Assembly: GCA_041398005.1 (NCBI GenBank)
Contig: JAWKVP010000006.1
Span: forward strand, 124,001-188,000
Length of the DNA: 64,000 bases
Source: JAGREO01 sp020446285
Lineage (GTDB): Bacteria > Pseudomonadota > Alphaproteobacteria > Geminicoccales > Geminicoccaceae
Reading direction: 5' to 3'
Shown: positions 35,670 to 44,871 of the stretch, in pieces
Layout: each line of letters starts with the position of its first letter
How positions within the stretch are numbered: the first letter of the stretch is position 1
The notes under the pieces: generated by a model
What the model saw: the letters and a program-made list of their open reading frames with translations, nothing else
The model's database searches: none
What the model was told of the DNA's origin: nothing
Position numbers and translations under genes: made by a program

Positions 35670-36266
35670 TCATCGGCACTCCTTTCCCGGCCACGGCTCG
35701 CGCAGGATCCGCACTTTCGGCCATCGTTCGCTCCAGCGCTTTCTCGCCATGCGCTCGTCGAATTCCCGCATGCGGATGGCTCCGGCGGGCGTCGGTCGCG
35801 CGATCATGCCGAGAAGATCGTCGATGCCGAACGGGTGAAGGAATTCGAACCTGTCCGTTCGATCCAGACGCACCGCGACCGCCGTTGCCGTCTCCAGCCA
35901 GTGCATGAGCGCTTCGCCGACATCCGCATAGGCTTCGTCTCCGTTCCTGATGTGCATTCTCGCCTGATTGCGCACCTCGAACGGCAGGCCGGGCAGGGTT
36001 TCGCCGAGCTGCCGCTCGATCTCCGTTTCGAAGGTCCTGTCCGTGCGTTCGGGATCGAAGGCGAGCACGTCGATATCGTTATGCGGCGTCGGTTGCGTGT
36101 ACCCGTGCAGGCGGTCCCATACCCGATTGCGGATGAAACCCGCTGCAATCCATGGCTGATGATTGACCGCGAGCGAGCGGACCGCGCGCAGGCATGCCAT
36201 CCGCTGCCCGTCCGCCCGCAGGGTGTCGCCGATCCAGCGGAGATTCTCCTCAAGGACCATGGTCAT
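35670..36266 (-). CDS. Nucleotidyltransferase family protein
   Basis: A 198-residue member of the NTP_transf_6 (DUF925-type) family. An AAGFIRNRVWDRLHGY segment and the metal-binding DIDVLAFD motif are seen. Homologues are uncharacterised minimal nucleotidyltransferases. The start overlaps the aldo/keto reductase stop by 4 nt, so the two are cotranscribed. Confidence 0.82.
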   Translation of the reverse strand: MTMVLEENLRWIGDTLRADGQRMACLRAVRSLAVNHQPWIAAGFIRNRVWDRLHGYTQPTPHNDIDVLAFDPERTDRTFETEIERQLGETLPGLPFEVRNQARMHIRNGDEAYADVGEALMHWLETATAVAVRLDRTDRFEFLHPFGIDDLLGMIARPTPAGAIRMREFDERMARKRWSERWPKVRILREPWPGKECR

Positions 36267-37210
36267 TTCGTCTTGAGATGGTCGGGCAGGTCGAGGCCGA
36301 CGCCCACCAGATGGCCATAGCGCTCCTCGAGCCGTCGCACGGCTCTTTCGGCCAGCGGCGGCGCGCAGATCGAGCGGATATTGTCATCGAGATGGGCGAC
36401 ATTGCCGGTGCCGAACAACACCACATCGGCGCCGGGCGTGTGGCGCGCATAGCGGTAGGCCGCATCCATCAGCGAGGACGCGCCGCCTTCCTCCATGAGA
36501 AAATCGAGCTGGGCGGGATCGGCGCTGTCGATCATGCCGGCCCGCGCCAGTTCGGCGAGCGCTTCACCCAGCCGCTCGGGCCGGCTGAAGATCGCGCGCA
36601 CGGCGAACATGACGAGCGTTCCGATGCGGTTTTCCAGCGTCTGCGGAAAGACGGTGCTGCGGCTGTTCTGATTGAGCATGTGATGCGCCACCATCACCAC
36701 CGACCATGCCGGATCGAGCGTCGCCCGCGCCAGTGTCAGATGTTCCGGATCCCGCGGCCCGGTCTCGGTGATGCCGATATGGCGGATCCGCCCCGAACGG
36801 CGCGCGCGCTCCAGCGTCTCGCGCAGCATCAGCGCATGTTCGTAATGTTCGGGACGCACCGCATGCAGGTGAAAGATGTCGACATGGTCCGTTCCGAGAC
36901 GCGCAAGCGAGGCGTCGAGATTCGCAAGAAGCTCGTCGGGCCCGATCAGCCGGCCGTCGATGAAGATCTGCGATTTAGTCGAGATCAGGATTTCCGCGCG
37001 GGGAAGCCCGGCAAGCGCAATCGCCGGTTCGGTGCCATAGGCCATGGCCGTATCGAGGAAATTGACCCCCCGCTCGAAAGCCGCCCGGACGATCCCGGCC
37101 GCATCCTCCATCGATCGCCCCTGGCCGAGCCCGAGCCTGCTGCTCCCGCCGCAACCGAGCCCGGCAACACTCGCCCGCAACCCGCTCGAACCAAGCTCGA
37201 CGAACTCCAT
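36263..37210 (-). CDS. Aldo/keto reductase
   Basis: A 315-residue AKR TIM barrel. The catalytic tetrad is visible as Asp and Tyr in FLDTAMAYG, Lys in ISTKSQ and His in FHLHAV. NADPH-dependent reduction of a carbonyl is expected; substrate unknown. The start at 37210 (MEFVELGSSGL) is preferred over a further upstream in-frame Met because it gives the normal family N-terminus. A CTGTATACAG palindrome lies about 70 bp upstream. Confidence 0.88.
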   Translation of the reverse strand: MEFVELGSSGLRASVAGLGCGGSSRLGLGQGRSMEDAAGIVRAAFERGVNFLDTAMAYGTEPAIALAGLPRAEILISTKSQIFIDGRLIGPDELLANLDASLARLGTDHVDIFHLHAVRPEHYEHALMLRETLERARRSGRIRHIGITETGPRDPEHLTLARATLDPAWSVVMVAHHMLNQNSRSTVFPQTLENRIGTLVMFAVRAIFSRPERLGEALAELARAGMIDSADPAQLDFLMEEGGASSLMDAAYRYARHTPGADVVLFGTGNVAHLDDNIRSICAPPLAERAVRRLEERYGHLVGVGLDLPDHLKTK

Positions 37211-37278
37211 CACACCCTCACATGCCCGCCAAAACCATCCGGTGCCGCTCACAGGGGAGTGTAGCCCGTGATGTCCGC

Positions 37279-37435
37279 CTGTATACAGTTGCCTTGCGCG
37301 GAATGAGCGGCCGTAGACACGCGGTATCTGGCAAAATTCCCCAACTGTATGAATTCACCGCGAGCAAAAGCCCTGTATACAATCAGGCTTTTCGGAATCT
37401 CGCGTGCGTGTCATCGGCATGGAAGCTGTATACAG
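37279..37435. promoter_or_regulatory. Three CTGTATAC palindromic sites
   Basis: CTGTATACAG occurs at 37279-37288 and 37426-37435, and CTGTATACAA at 37373-37382. The first is upstream of the aldo/keto reductase; the others lie at the 3' end of the adjacent hypothetical gene. The same or closely related palindromes recur at 43901-43932 and 44872-44915. They resemble GntR-type operators. This is inferred from repetition. Confidence 0.4.
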
Positions 37436-38135
37436 GTCTGGTCGCGGCGGCGATGGCGGCGTCCTCGGCGTCGCGCAAGCGGCAGCGTTCGTCCAGGATC
37501 GCGTGCGGGTCGGGGACCAGTCGGTGGACGTGAACGGCGAGCCATCTGGCGAGATCTGCAATCAGCGCGCGACGGCCGGATTGCCGCTGCCGCCGCTCCG
37601 CATCACCCTCACGCAACCGGCGCTCCTCTGCCTCGCGCTCCTTGAGCTGTTGCAGCGCCGCAAGCCCCGCCCCGGTCATGCCGGCATGCCGGTCGGGCCT
37701 CGGAGCCGCCTCGCGCGGCACACCCGAAATCCGCTGCAAAACCGTTTCAAACAGCCGCTCCAGCGGCGATCGGCCCTTCCGTGACGCGGCCCATTCCAGC
37801 CATGCAAGCCGCTCCTGACGCTGCTCCTCCGGCAACTGCGAAAGCCGCTCGCCGAGACCTGCAAACCACTCTTCCGCCATCGGCCACAACGTCGCGACCA
37901 CACCGTCAGCCGCACGCATCATCTCCTGAAAGGCGATGATGATGGGATACACCGGGTTGATACGAGCGGTTTCGTCGTTCTGTTGGGCATTCAACCGGCA
38001 CTCACGGCAAGCCCGCTCCTCGTCACCCAGCGCCCAGAACCAGCAGAAACGCAACAACCGCAACATCCCCCAACGCGCCACACGTCGCCGCTGCGCATCG
38101 GAAACCAGTACGGAATTGTTACCTGCTGTGCTCAT
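37383..38135 (-). CDS. Hypothetical protein, Arg/Glu-rich, predicted helical
   Basis: A 250-residue protein with no recognised family. The N-terminal third has a Trp-rich segment (RWGMLRLLRFCWFWALGDE) followed by a CRECRLNAQQNDE cysteine cluster. The C-terminal half is highly charged and likely coiled coil (LKEREAEERRLREGDAERR). The start at 38135 follows an AAGGCGAG site; the further upstream frame is encoded by a polypurine tract and is unlikely. It may be accessory, as it is flanked by a repeat-rich stretch. Confidence 0.6.
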   Translation of the reverse strand: MSTAGNNSVLVSDAQRRRVARWGMLRLLRFCWFWALGDEERACRECRLNAQQNDETARINPVYPIIIAFQEMMRAADGVVATLWPMAEEWFAGLGERLSQLPEEQRQERLAWLEWAASRKGRSPLERLFETVLQRISGVPREAAPRPDRHAGMTGAGLAALQQLKEREAEERRLREGDAERRQRQSGRRALIADLARWLAVHVHRLVPDPHAILDERCRLRDAEDAAIAAATRPVYSFHADDTHARFRKA

Positions 38136-38166
38136 GCTCGCCTTATGCGCGAAGTGATGGACAGAT

Positions 38167-38238
38167 GCAAGGAAAAAAGTCGGAGATATAGGAAAGAAGG
38201 GAAGAAGGAAGAAAGGAAGAAAGAGGGAAGGCAAGGGA
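38167..38238. repeat. Polypurine tract
   Basis: About 70 bp that is almost entirely A/G on the plus strand (units such as GGAAAGAAGGGAAGAAGG), with only a few pyrimidines near its 5' side. This is unusual in such GC-balanced coding-rich DNA and could adopt triplex or block polymerase. It lies directly upstream of the hypothetical gene at 37383-38135. Confidence 0.7.
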
Positions 38239-38253
38239 CCGTGGCGGTCCCTT
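38233..38253. terminator. Short perfect hairpin
   Basis: A 9-bp stem AAGGGACCG / CGGTCCCTT with a 3-nt loop (TGG). There is no U-tract and no gene ends here, so a regulatory RNA or terminator role is uncertain. Confidence 0.3.
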
Positions 38254-38620
38254 GACCCTGCCGTTAGTTGGCTTGGGTGCTTCCGTACGGGAGGGGAGTG
38301 GATCAGGTCGCTACGGGGTGTTGGACCGGGGCGAAGCGGGGGATAGTTGCCATGTCAAAAGGACGGGCCGTCCGCCGCCGCCCTTAACCTCTCGCAAACC
38401 GGCACCGGTTATCATGCCATCCCGTGAAAACCGTGAAACGTCATGGTAAACTGGGACTCCGCGCGCGCGGTCTCCAAAATTCGCGGCGGCGGAGCCATCG
38501 GACAGGAGGTGACGGCGACAGCCTGAAAGGATCCCCTGCAGTACATCGAGCCTATCGGCATTCTCCCGAAACGCTGCTAGAGCAGAGAGCGTGTTCAGAC
38601 ATCTCGTTCACGGGTGATTC

Positions 38621-39811
38621 ATGCGCGATCCACGTTCCATCGTTCGCCGTCAGCAGCTGCCCTCATCCGTTTCGCGGCCGGTCGTCACGCCGATCTGGCC
38701 GTCGGTGGTCTATCGGTCGGGCGATGCGGACGAGCTGGATGCGCAATATGAGGGCCGGCTCGACGGCTATACCTATGCGCGCGAAGGGCATCCCAACGCG
38801 ACGCTGCTGGCGGAAAAGATCGACTGGCTCGAAGGGGGGGCTGGCGGAATCGTCACCGGTTCGGGCATGGCGGCGGTCTCCGCGCTCTTTCTCGGGCTCC
38901 TCCGGAGCGGCGATCATGTGCTTGCCGGCGACCAGCTTTATGGCCGCTCGCTTCGCCTGCTGACACTGGACCTGCCACGCCTGGGCTTCAAGACGGGCCT
39001 CGCCGATCCGACGGACGTCGAGGCGATGGAACGCGCCATTCGTCCCGAAACGCGCATGATCCTCGTGGAAACGGTCTCCAACCCGACGCTTCGGGTCGCC
39101 GATATCGACGGGATCGCCCGGCTCGCCGAACGGCACGGGCTGATCCTCGCCGTCGACAACACCTTCGCCACTCCGCGCGGCCTGCGCCCGTTCGAGCATG
39201 GCGCGCATGTCGTCATCCATTCGATCACCAAGCTCCTCGCCGGTCATGCCGACGTCACGCTCGGCTACATCGTCGCCGATACGGCGGCGCGCAACGGGGC
39301 GCTCCGCGATGCCTGCGTCACCTGGGGCTTTGCCGCGAGCCCGTTCGACTGCTGGCTGGCCGAACGCGGCCTGCACAGTTTCGACCTGCGCTTCGACCGC
39401 GTGCAGGCGAACGCGCGCGAGCTCGCCACCTTCCTCGACGACCTCGACGGCATCGAAACGGTGCTCTATCCGGGCCTTCCCCACCATCCCGACCATGACC
39501 GCGCCAGCGCCCTCTTCGGCGGCAATCGCGGACGCTTCGGCAACATGGTGAGTTTTCGCCTCGACGGCGGTCGCGCAGCGGCCAATGCCTTCCTCAGGAA
39601 GGCCGAACACATCCCCTTCGCACCGACGCTCGGCGATATCGGCACCACATTGAGCCACCCGGCCTCCTCCTCGCACAGGGGACTCACACCCGATCAGCGT
39701 GCGGCCCTCGGCATCACCGAGGGCTTCATCCGCGTCTCGGTCGGGATCGAGGATATCGACCAGCTGAAGAACGAGTTCGCGGAAGCCGTCACCGCCGCGA
39801 GGAACGCCTGA
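38621..39811 (+). CDS. Cys/Met metabolism PLP-dependent enzyme (cystathionine gamma-synthase/lyase type)
   Basis: A 396-residue fold-type I PLP enzyme. The YTYAREGHPNATLLAEKI region, SGMAAVSALFL, VDNTFATP and the PLP-Lys segment HSITKLLAGHADVTLG define the family. Members make or cleave C-S bonds in cystathionine, methionine or O-acylhomoserine. The GH in place of the usual residues before NPT-like motifs does not settle which. It is monocistronic and ends at a strong bidirectional terminator. Confidence 0.88.
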   Translation: MRDPRSIVRRQQLPSSVSRPVVTPIWPSVVYRSGDADELDAQYEGRLDGYTYAREGHPNATLLAEKIDWLEGGAGGIVTGSGMAAVSALFLGLLRSGDHVLAGDQLYGRSLRLLTLDLPRLGFKTGLADPTDVEAMERAIRPETRMILVETVSNPTLRVADIDGIARLAERHGLILAVDNTFATPRGLRPFEHGAHVVIHSITKLLAGHADVTLGYIVADTAARNGALRDACVTWGFAASPFDCWLAERGLHSFDLRFDRVQANARELATFLDDLDGIETVLYPGLPHHPDHDRASALFGGNRGRFGNMVSFRLDGGRAAANAFLRKAEHIPFAPTLGDIGTTLSHPASSSHRGLTPDQRAALGITEGFIRVSVGIEDIDQLKNEFAEAVTAARNA

Positions 39812-39958
39812 GCCCGAACCAATGCGCCGGATACCCCCACCGCATCCGACGAACTGAATCTCTTCGCGTCCATTCCCCCTTCGGCGGATCCGGAGGAGCG
39901 AAGCGACGACTAGCGACCGACCGGGAGCGCAGCCTGCGTGGCGCCTGAACGCAAGGGC

Positions 39959-39984
39959 AAATACCCCGCTGCGGCGGGGTATTT
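39959..39984. terminator. Bidirectional intrinsic terminator
   Basis: A perfect 11-bp stem (AAATACCCCGC with GCGGGGTATTT) with a 4-nt loop and T-rich flanks (ATTTCATTTC). It serves both convergent genes on either side. Confidence 0.85.
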
Positions 39985-39995
39985 CATTTCATCTG

Positions 39996-41114
39996 CTACC
40001 AGACGTTTGTTGGCGGTCCCAGCAGATCACGGTCAATCTTCACGCCGAGACCCGGTGCGGCAGGAGGAATGACGCCGCCATCCCTGATGGGTGCATCAAA
40101 TGCTCCCGTCTGGATCGTCACCATGTCGCGCGGGTCCAGCACGCAGCGAAGCAGGTTTTCGGGCACGGTCGCACCCAGATGGAAGATCGATGCCGCGCAG
40201 AGAGTGGAGCCCACAGTGCACTGGATGCTGACAGTCATATCCGCGGCACGGCAAATGTCGCGATGCCGTCGCGCGTGTGTCAATCCACCGGCCTTGGATA
40301 TCTTGAGACCGATTCCATCGGCGACGTCTCCGGCCACGATCGCTGCGATATCACCGTCCTGTTGGGCCAGTTCGTCGATGATGATCGGGACCGCACATCG
40401 TTGGCGCAATGACATCGTCCCGCGCCAGGTAGCACAGGGTGCTTCGAGGACGAAATCCAGCCCCTCCGGCAACATCCGCAGCATCCGCAGGGCGGTTTCA
40501 GGCAGAAGGCCACCATTGGCATCCACGATGAAATACTCGCCCGGCTTGCGATCGGCGAGCGACGCGGCGATACGCTCGGCGTCCAATGCCGGCCCACCAT
40601 CCCGGTCGAGAGCCCCGATCTTGATGGAATGACCCATATAGCCCAACGCGCGGTGTTCCGCCACGCGGGCCCGCATGTCGTCGGGCGTCCCCGCGTAGAT
40701 CGAACTCACGACAGGCAGACGATGGCCGGTCGTTCCGCCCAAAAGCGTGTAGACCGGCAGATCGACCGACTTGCCGAACAGGTCCCAGCATGCGAGGTCG
40801 ATGGCGGATTTCGCGTGATTGTGACCGGTCAGGGCCTCATCCATCGCATCGTTGATCCTGTCGACCTCGCGCGGGTCGCGCCCGATCAGGCAGGGTGCGA
40901 TCTCCTCGACTCCCGCTCGCGCGCCGCGGGCATGGGCGGCGATGTAATTCGGTCCGAACGGCGTCGACTCGCCCCAGCCCTCGAGCCCCGTGTCGCTGGT
41001 GAGGCACACGACAACACTGTCAAAGCCGGTGTAGGTCCGCCCGCCGGACAGCTCGTAGGTTCCACCCGCATAGGGCAGATGAAGGCCGAAAAGTTCGATC
41101 TTGCCGATTTTCAT
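39996..41114 (-). CDS. Enolase-superfamily (mandelate racemase/MLE) enzyme, hydroxyproline(-betaine)-type
   Basis: A 372-residue enolase-superfamily enzyme. Acid/base Lys in HSIKIG, metal ligands in VDANGG, LEAPC and IDELAQ, and a second Lys in LKISKAGG are present. The N-terminal capping domain (TDTGL-like SDTGLEGWGES) resembles 4R-hydroxyproline-betaine 2-epimerase and cis-3-hydroxyproline dehydratase. Proton abstraction alpha to a carboxylate is certain for the family; the substrate is a guess. It overlaps the dehydrogenase gene by 4 nt, suggesting a two-step pathway. Confidence 0.85.
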   Translation of the reverse strand: MKIGKIELFGLHLPYAGGTYELSGGRTYTGFDSVVVCLTSDTGLEGWGESTPFGPNYIAAHARGARAGVEEIAPCLIGRDPREVDRINDAMDEALTGHNHAKSAIDLACWDLFGKSVDLPVYTLLGGTTGHRLPVVSSIYAGTPDDMRARVAEHRALGYMGHSIKIGALDRDGGPALDAERIAASLADRKPGEYFIVDANGGLLPETALRMLRMLPEGLDFVLEAPCATWRGTMSLRQRCAVPIIIDELAQQDGDIAAIVAGDVADGIGLKISKAGGLTHARRHRDICRAADMTVSIQCTVGSTLCAASIFHLGATVPENLLRCVLDPRDMVTIQTGAFDAPIRDGGVIPPAAPGLGVKIDRDLLGPPTNVW

Positions 41115-42205
41115 TGATTGACACCCGGTGGGAGCAGAACCAGTTGACCGACATGTTTCTTGCCAAGGAAATCTTCCTGCGCCCTGGCGATCTCGCCGAG
41201 CGGGTAGGTTCGCGCGACCAGCGGGCGAATCTCGCCTGCCTCGATATAGCGAACCAGATTTTCAAAGACGTCATCCTCCTGGAATGTGCATCCGAAGAGT
41301 GTGAGATCCTTGAGGTAGAGGGTGCGCACATCGATTTCGCAGATCGGTCCCGCGATCGCGCCCGCAATGGCATAACGACCGCCACGCCGCAGCACGCCCA
41401 GCAAGCCTGGCCATTGTTTCCCGGCGACCAGATCGACGACCACATCGACACTGCATTGACCAAGCTCCGCGACGGGATCGGCATGGCGATCAATGATCCG
41501 GTCCGCGCCGAGCGCCTTCACCGCGTCTGCCTTGGATGCCGAACATTGCGCAATCACATGCGCGCCCCGGCGCCTCGCGAGTTGTACCGCCGCCGAGCCG
41601 ACGCCACCGGACGCACCCGTGACCAGCACGGTTTCCACGCCCAGACCCACCCGGTGCAACATGCCCTCCGCCGTGGAATAGGCACACGGAACCGCCGCCA
41701 GCTCCACGTCGTCCCAGTCGCATGTCACGGCATGGGTTTCCCCTGAAGGTGCCACGCAGAACTGGGCAAAGCCGCCGTCGCATTCGCTGCCGAGCGTCCA
41801 GCATTCGAAGGGGCGATAATCAACGTAAGTGCGCAGCATGTTGCGCACGATCACGCGTTCACCGATGCGCGCTTCATCAACACCTTCGCCAACCGCGGCA
41901 ATGTACCCGCAGACATCGGCACCCTGAATGCGTGGAAAGGTCAGCGGCGTGCCGGACCAGCTGGCATCCGCTTCATTCACGGCTGCAAACCCGCTGGCAC
42001 CGCCGGAATTGGTGTCGTCCTTGATGGTCTTGGAATACCAGCCGATTCTTGTGTTGATATCGGTGTTGTTCACTCCCGCAGCAGCAACGCGGATCAGGAC
42101 CTCGCCCGCACCCGGCTTCGGCACCGGCACGTCATCGCGATATTCGAGTTTCTCGATTCCCCCGTGCCCTGTCAGCAGGACAGCATGCATTTTCTCAGGA
42201 ACCAT
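41111..42205 (-). CDS. Zinc-type alcohol dehydrogenase-like (MDR) protein
   Basis: A 364-residue medium-chain dehydrogenase/reductase. The GroES-like N-terminal domain (GAGEVLIRVAAAGVNNTDIN) is followed by an NAD(P)-binding Rossmann domain (VLVTGASGGVGSAAVQLAR). The catalytic zinc Cys of classical ADH is replaced by Asn (GVNNTD), as in the quinone-oxidoreductase branch. The start at 42205 has GGAGG 8 nt upstream. It is coupled to the enolase-superfamily gene downstream. Confidence 0.87.
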   Translation of the reverse strand: MVPEKMHAVLLTGHGGIEKLEYRDDVPVPKPGAGEVLIRVAAAGVNNTDINTRIGWYSKTIKDDTNSGGASGFAAVNEADASWSGTPLTFPRIQGADVCGYIAAVGEGVDEARIGERVIVRNMLRTYVDYRPFECWTLGSECDGGFAQFCVAPSGETHAVTCDWDDVELAAVPCAYSTAEGMLHRVGLGVETVLVTGASGGVGSAAVQLARRRGAHVIAQCSASKADAVKALGADRIIDRHADPVAELGQCSVDVVVDLVAGKQWPGLLGVLRRGGRYAIAGAIAGPICEIDVRTLYLKDLTLFGCTFQEDDVFENLVRYIEAGEIRPLVARTYPLGEIARAQEDFLGKKHVGQLVLLPPGVNQ

Positions 42206-42313
42206 TCTTTCAACCTCCGGATGACGCAATCGGTGTCGTAGTGGTCATCGACAGGGGGAGCCGCGGTCCAGCTGGCGGAACGGATGCGGTGAATGCCCTT
42301 GTCGCCCGGAAGG

Positions 42314-42952
42314 TCAGGGAGCCAGCCGGGCGATTGTCCAGCTTTTGCCGTTGCGGCTGTAGAGCAGGCGGTCGTGCAGGCGCGAGCGGCGGCCCTGCCA
42401 GAACTCGATCATGTCCGGTGCGACCCGGTAGCCGCCCCAGTGCGCCGGCCGCGGCACATCGTCCGGATGCGCCGCCTCCGTCTCGGCGAAGCGGGTCTCG
42501 AGCCATTCGCGACCGTCGATCACCCGGCTTTGCGGCGAGGCGAGAGCGCCGATGCGGCTGCCATGCGGTCGCGTTGCAAAATAGGTATCCGATTCGCTTT
42601 CATCGACCCGCGTCACCGCGCCCTCGATGCGCACCTGGCGATGCAGCCTGTCCCACCAGAACAGCAGCGCCGCGCGGCCGCCGGCGGCGAGCTCGCGCCC
42701 CTTGCGGCTTTCGTAATTGGTGAAGAAGGTGAAGCCGCGTTCGTCGAACCCCTTCATGAGCACCATGCGCGATGACACCCCGCCATCTTCCGTCACCGTC
42801 GACAGGCTCATGGCGTTCGGCTCCATCAGGCCGCCATTGCGTGCATCCTCGAACCACATGGCGAATTGACGGATGGGGTCCGCATCGACCATGTCCTCGA
42901 CCAGTTGGTCCCTGTCGTAGTCCTGCCGCATTTCACTCGGATCGAGCAGCAT
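42314..42952 (-). CDS. pdxH: Pyridoxamine 5'-phosphate oxidase PdxH
   Basis: A 212-residue FMN oxidase that makes pyridoxal 5'-phosphate from PNP/PMP. Typical segments are RMVLMKGFDERGFTFFTNYES, the FMN/PLP-binding SRIGALASPQS, and the C-terminal EFWQGRRSRLHDR with the PNPOx C-domain. It is divergent from pdxY, forming a PLP salvage pair. The organism carries many PLP enzymes in this window. Confidence 0.95.
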   Translation of the reverse strand: MLLDPSEMRQDYDRDQLVEDMVDADPIRQFAMWFEDARNGGLMEPNAMSLSTVTEDGGVSSRMVLMKGFDERGFTFFTNYESRKGRELAAGGRAALLFWWDRLHRQVRIEGAVTRVDESESDTYFATRPHGSRIGALASPQSRVIDGREWLETRFAETEAAHPDDVPRPAHWGGYRVAPDMIEFWQGRRSRLHDRLLYSRNGKSWTIARLAP

Positions 42953-43054
42953 GAGCGTATCTCCTCAATTACCATCCTCCAGAAACGCGCCATGCGCCGT
43001 CCTGGCAAGCGCCAATCCCGCCCGCGGCACCGTGGCCAGTCGGGAGCGCAGGCC

Positions 43055-43918
43055 ATGACCGGTGCCATCCTGTCGATCCAGTCGCATGTGGCCTTCGGCC
43101 ATGTCGGCAATTCGGCGGCGGCGTTCACCCTGCAGCGCATGGGCTTTCCCGTGCATGCGGTGCATACCGTCACGCTCAGCTCGCACAAGGGCTATCCCGG
43201 CTGGCGCGGCGTGGAGCTCAAGGCGGCGGATGTCGCCGGCATCATCGACGGTATCGCCGAACTCGGCATCCTCGGCGATACCGTGGCACTGCTGAGCGGC
43301 TATCTCGGCGATCCGGGCATGGGCCGGGCGGTGCTGCATGCCCTCGACCGGCTGCGCGAAGCACGAAGCGACGCGCTCTTCCTCTGCGATCCGGTGATGG
43401 GCGACAGGGATTGCGGCTTTTTCGTCGATCCGGCCATACCCGGCTTCTTCCGTGACGAGATGATCGCCCGCGCCGACATCATCACGCCCAATGCGTTCGA
43501 ACTCGGCGTGCTCGCGGACCGGACGGCAACGGATCTTACATCCATCACCGCCGCGGCGAAGGTCCTGCTCGAACGCGGCCCGAAACTCGTCGTGGTGACC
43601 AGCGCGGAGATCGACGGCAGGGACGACGAGCTGGCGACACTAGCGGTTTCCGCGACGGAAGCCTGGCTCCTGCGCGCACCGCGTCTGCCGGTGTCGCTCA
43701 ACGGCACGGGCGATACCTTCGCCGCCCTCTTTCTCGGTCATTTCCTGCGCACGGATTCGGTGCGCACGGCGCTGGAGATGGCGGGTTCGATCATGTTCGA
43801 GCTGGTCGAGCGGACGATGCAGGCCGGATCCCGTGAACCGAGACTGATCGAAATGCAGGAAACCCTCCTCGCACCCTGTCGAAGGCTCGTGGCGGAGCCG
43901 CTGCATACAGGTGGTTGA
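43055..43918 (+). CDS. pdxY: Pyridoxal kinase PdxY
   Basis: A 287-residue ribokinase-fold pyridoxal kinase. ILSIQSHVAFGHVGNSAA at the N-terminus, DPVMGDRD in the centre and the anion-hole/catalytic NGTGDTFAALFLGH are family signatures. It phosphorylates pyridoxal in salvage together with the divergent pdxH. The ATG at 43055 has GGGAG upstream. The last codons include a CTGCATACAG palindrome. Confidence 0.93.
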   Translation: MTGAILSIQSHVAFGHVGNSAAAFTLQRMGFPVHAVHTVTLSSHKGYPGWRGVELKAADVAGIIDGIAELGILGDTVALLSGYLGDPGMGRAVLHALDRLREARSDALFLCDPVMGDRDCGFFVDPAIPGFFRDEMIARADIITPNAFELGVLADRTATDLTSITAAAKVLLERGPKLVVVTSAEIDGRDDELATLAVSATEAWLLRAPRLPVSLNGTGDTFAALFLGHFLRTDSVRTALEMAGSIMFELVERTMQAGSREPRLIEMQETLLAPCRRLVAEPLHTGG

Positions 43919-43932
43919 CAGGCTGTATACAG
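43901..43932. promoter_or_regulatory. Paired CTG(C/T)ATACAG palindromes
   Basis: CTGCATACAG (43901-43910, inside the end of pdxY) and CTGTATACAG (43923-43932) are 22 bp apart, one face of the helix. They lie about 180 bp upstream of the isochorismatase-like gene. Candidate operator pair for an unidentified regulator. Confidence 0.4.
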
Positions 43933-44109
43933 ACGGAAAACAGGGGAAAATACCGCTCCGCCATGCGGGTGCCGGAATCCGGCCCTTCGCGATCAGCCGC
44001 CGCCAATCCTGTCGCTCAGGTTGAAGCCCCTTGTCTTCCAGCCTGCTTTCGAGCACTGATGGTCGGCCCGTTATAAACCGGCATAAAAACTGTAGAGGAG
44101 GAAACGCAG

Positions 44110-44775
44110 ATGGCTGCAACCAACGGTATGCTCGACCCCGATGACACGCTCATGCTGCTCATCGATCATCAGAGCGGATTGTTCAACACGGTTCGCGACA
44201 TTTCCATTCCGGACCTGCGAAGCTATGTCGTGGCACTCGCCAAGACCGCTTCGCTGCTGAACATTCCGGTGCTCACCACGGCTTCGGTTCCCGATGGCCC
44301 CAACGGTCCGCTCATTCCCGAGATCCACAAATATGCGCCGCATGCGCAGTACATTCCGCGCACCGGCCAGATCAACACATGGGATAATCCTCTCTTCGTG
44401 GAGGCCATCGAGAAAACCGGCCGCAAGACGCTGGCCATCGCCGGTACCTTGACCAGTGTGTGCCTCGCATTCCCCGCCATCAGCGCGATCAACGCCGGTT
44501 ACAAGGTGTATTGTGTGGTCGATGCGTCGGGCAACTGGAACAGGATGGCCACCGACACGACCATCGCCCGGATCGCCCAGGCAGGCGCCATTCCGACAGA
44601 CACCTTCGCCATGATCGCCGAACTGATGCGCACCTGGAACCGTCCCGAAGGCTCGCGTTTCGCCGAAATCATCGCCGAGTTCGTTCCCGAATATCGCTGC
44701 CTGATGGAAAGCTACGCAAAGGCCCAGTCCATCGCCAAGGAAGGCCCGGAGACGCATCTCGACAAGTACAGATAG
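44110..44775 (+). CDS. Isochorismatase-family cysteine hydrolase (YcaC-like)
   Basis: A 221-residue hydrolase. The catalytic Asp is in LLIDHQSG and the nucleophilic Cys in TSVCLAFPA, with the preceding cis-peptide region AGTLTSVC. The closest pattern is the YcaC/YcgH group of unknown physiological substrate. AGAGGAGG lies about 10 nt before the ATG at 44110. It stands alone between pdxY and the GhrA-like gene. Confidence 0.87.
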   Translation: MAATNGMLDPDDTLMLLIDHQSGLFNTVRDISIPDLRSYVVALAKTASLLNIPVLTTASVPDGPNGPLIPEIHKYAPHAQYIPRTGQINTWDNPLFVEAIEKTGRKTLAIAGTLTSVCLAFPAISAINAGYKVYCVVDASGNWNRMATDTTIARIAQAGAIPTDTFAMIAELMRTWNRPEGSRFAEIIAEFVPEYRCLMESYAKAQSIAKEGPETHLDKYR

Positions 44776-44871
44776 GAAACTGTTCTCGACAGGACATGCC
44801 ACCTGCGATTCCCGCGGGTGGCATCGAGCCCGCGCCTGAGCAGCAGGATGTCTCCTACTCTGAATCCGTGG

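Larger units (their letters stand above)
38136..38620. other. 485-bp intergenic region
   Basis: No gene is supported. It contains a purine-rich tract (38167-38238), a perfect hairpin (AAGGGACCG/CGGTCCCTT, 38233-38253) and about 370 bp of unassigned sequence upstream of the Cys/Met-type lyase. I looked for a SAM-II-type riboswitch because of that neighbour and did not recognise one. Confidence 0.5.

Noticed and set aside
38380..38620. SAM-II riboswitch upstream of the Cys/Met-type lyase
   Set aside because: The conserved SAM-II core could not be found; the candidate stems do not form the pseudoknot.
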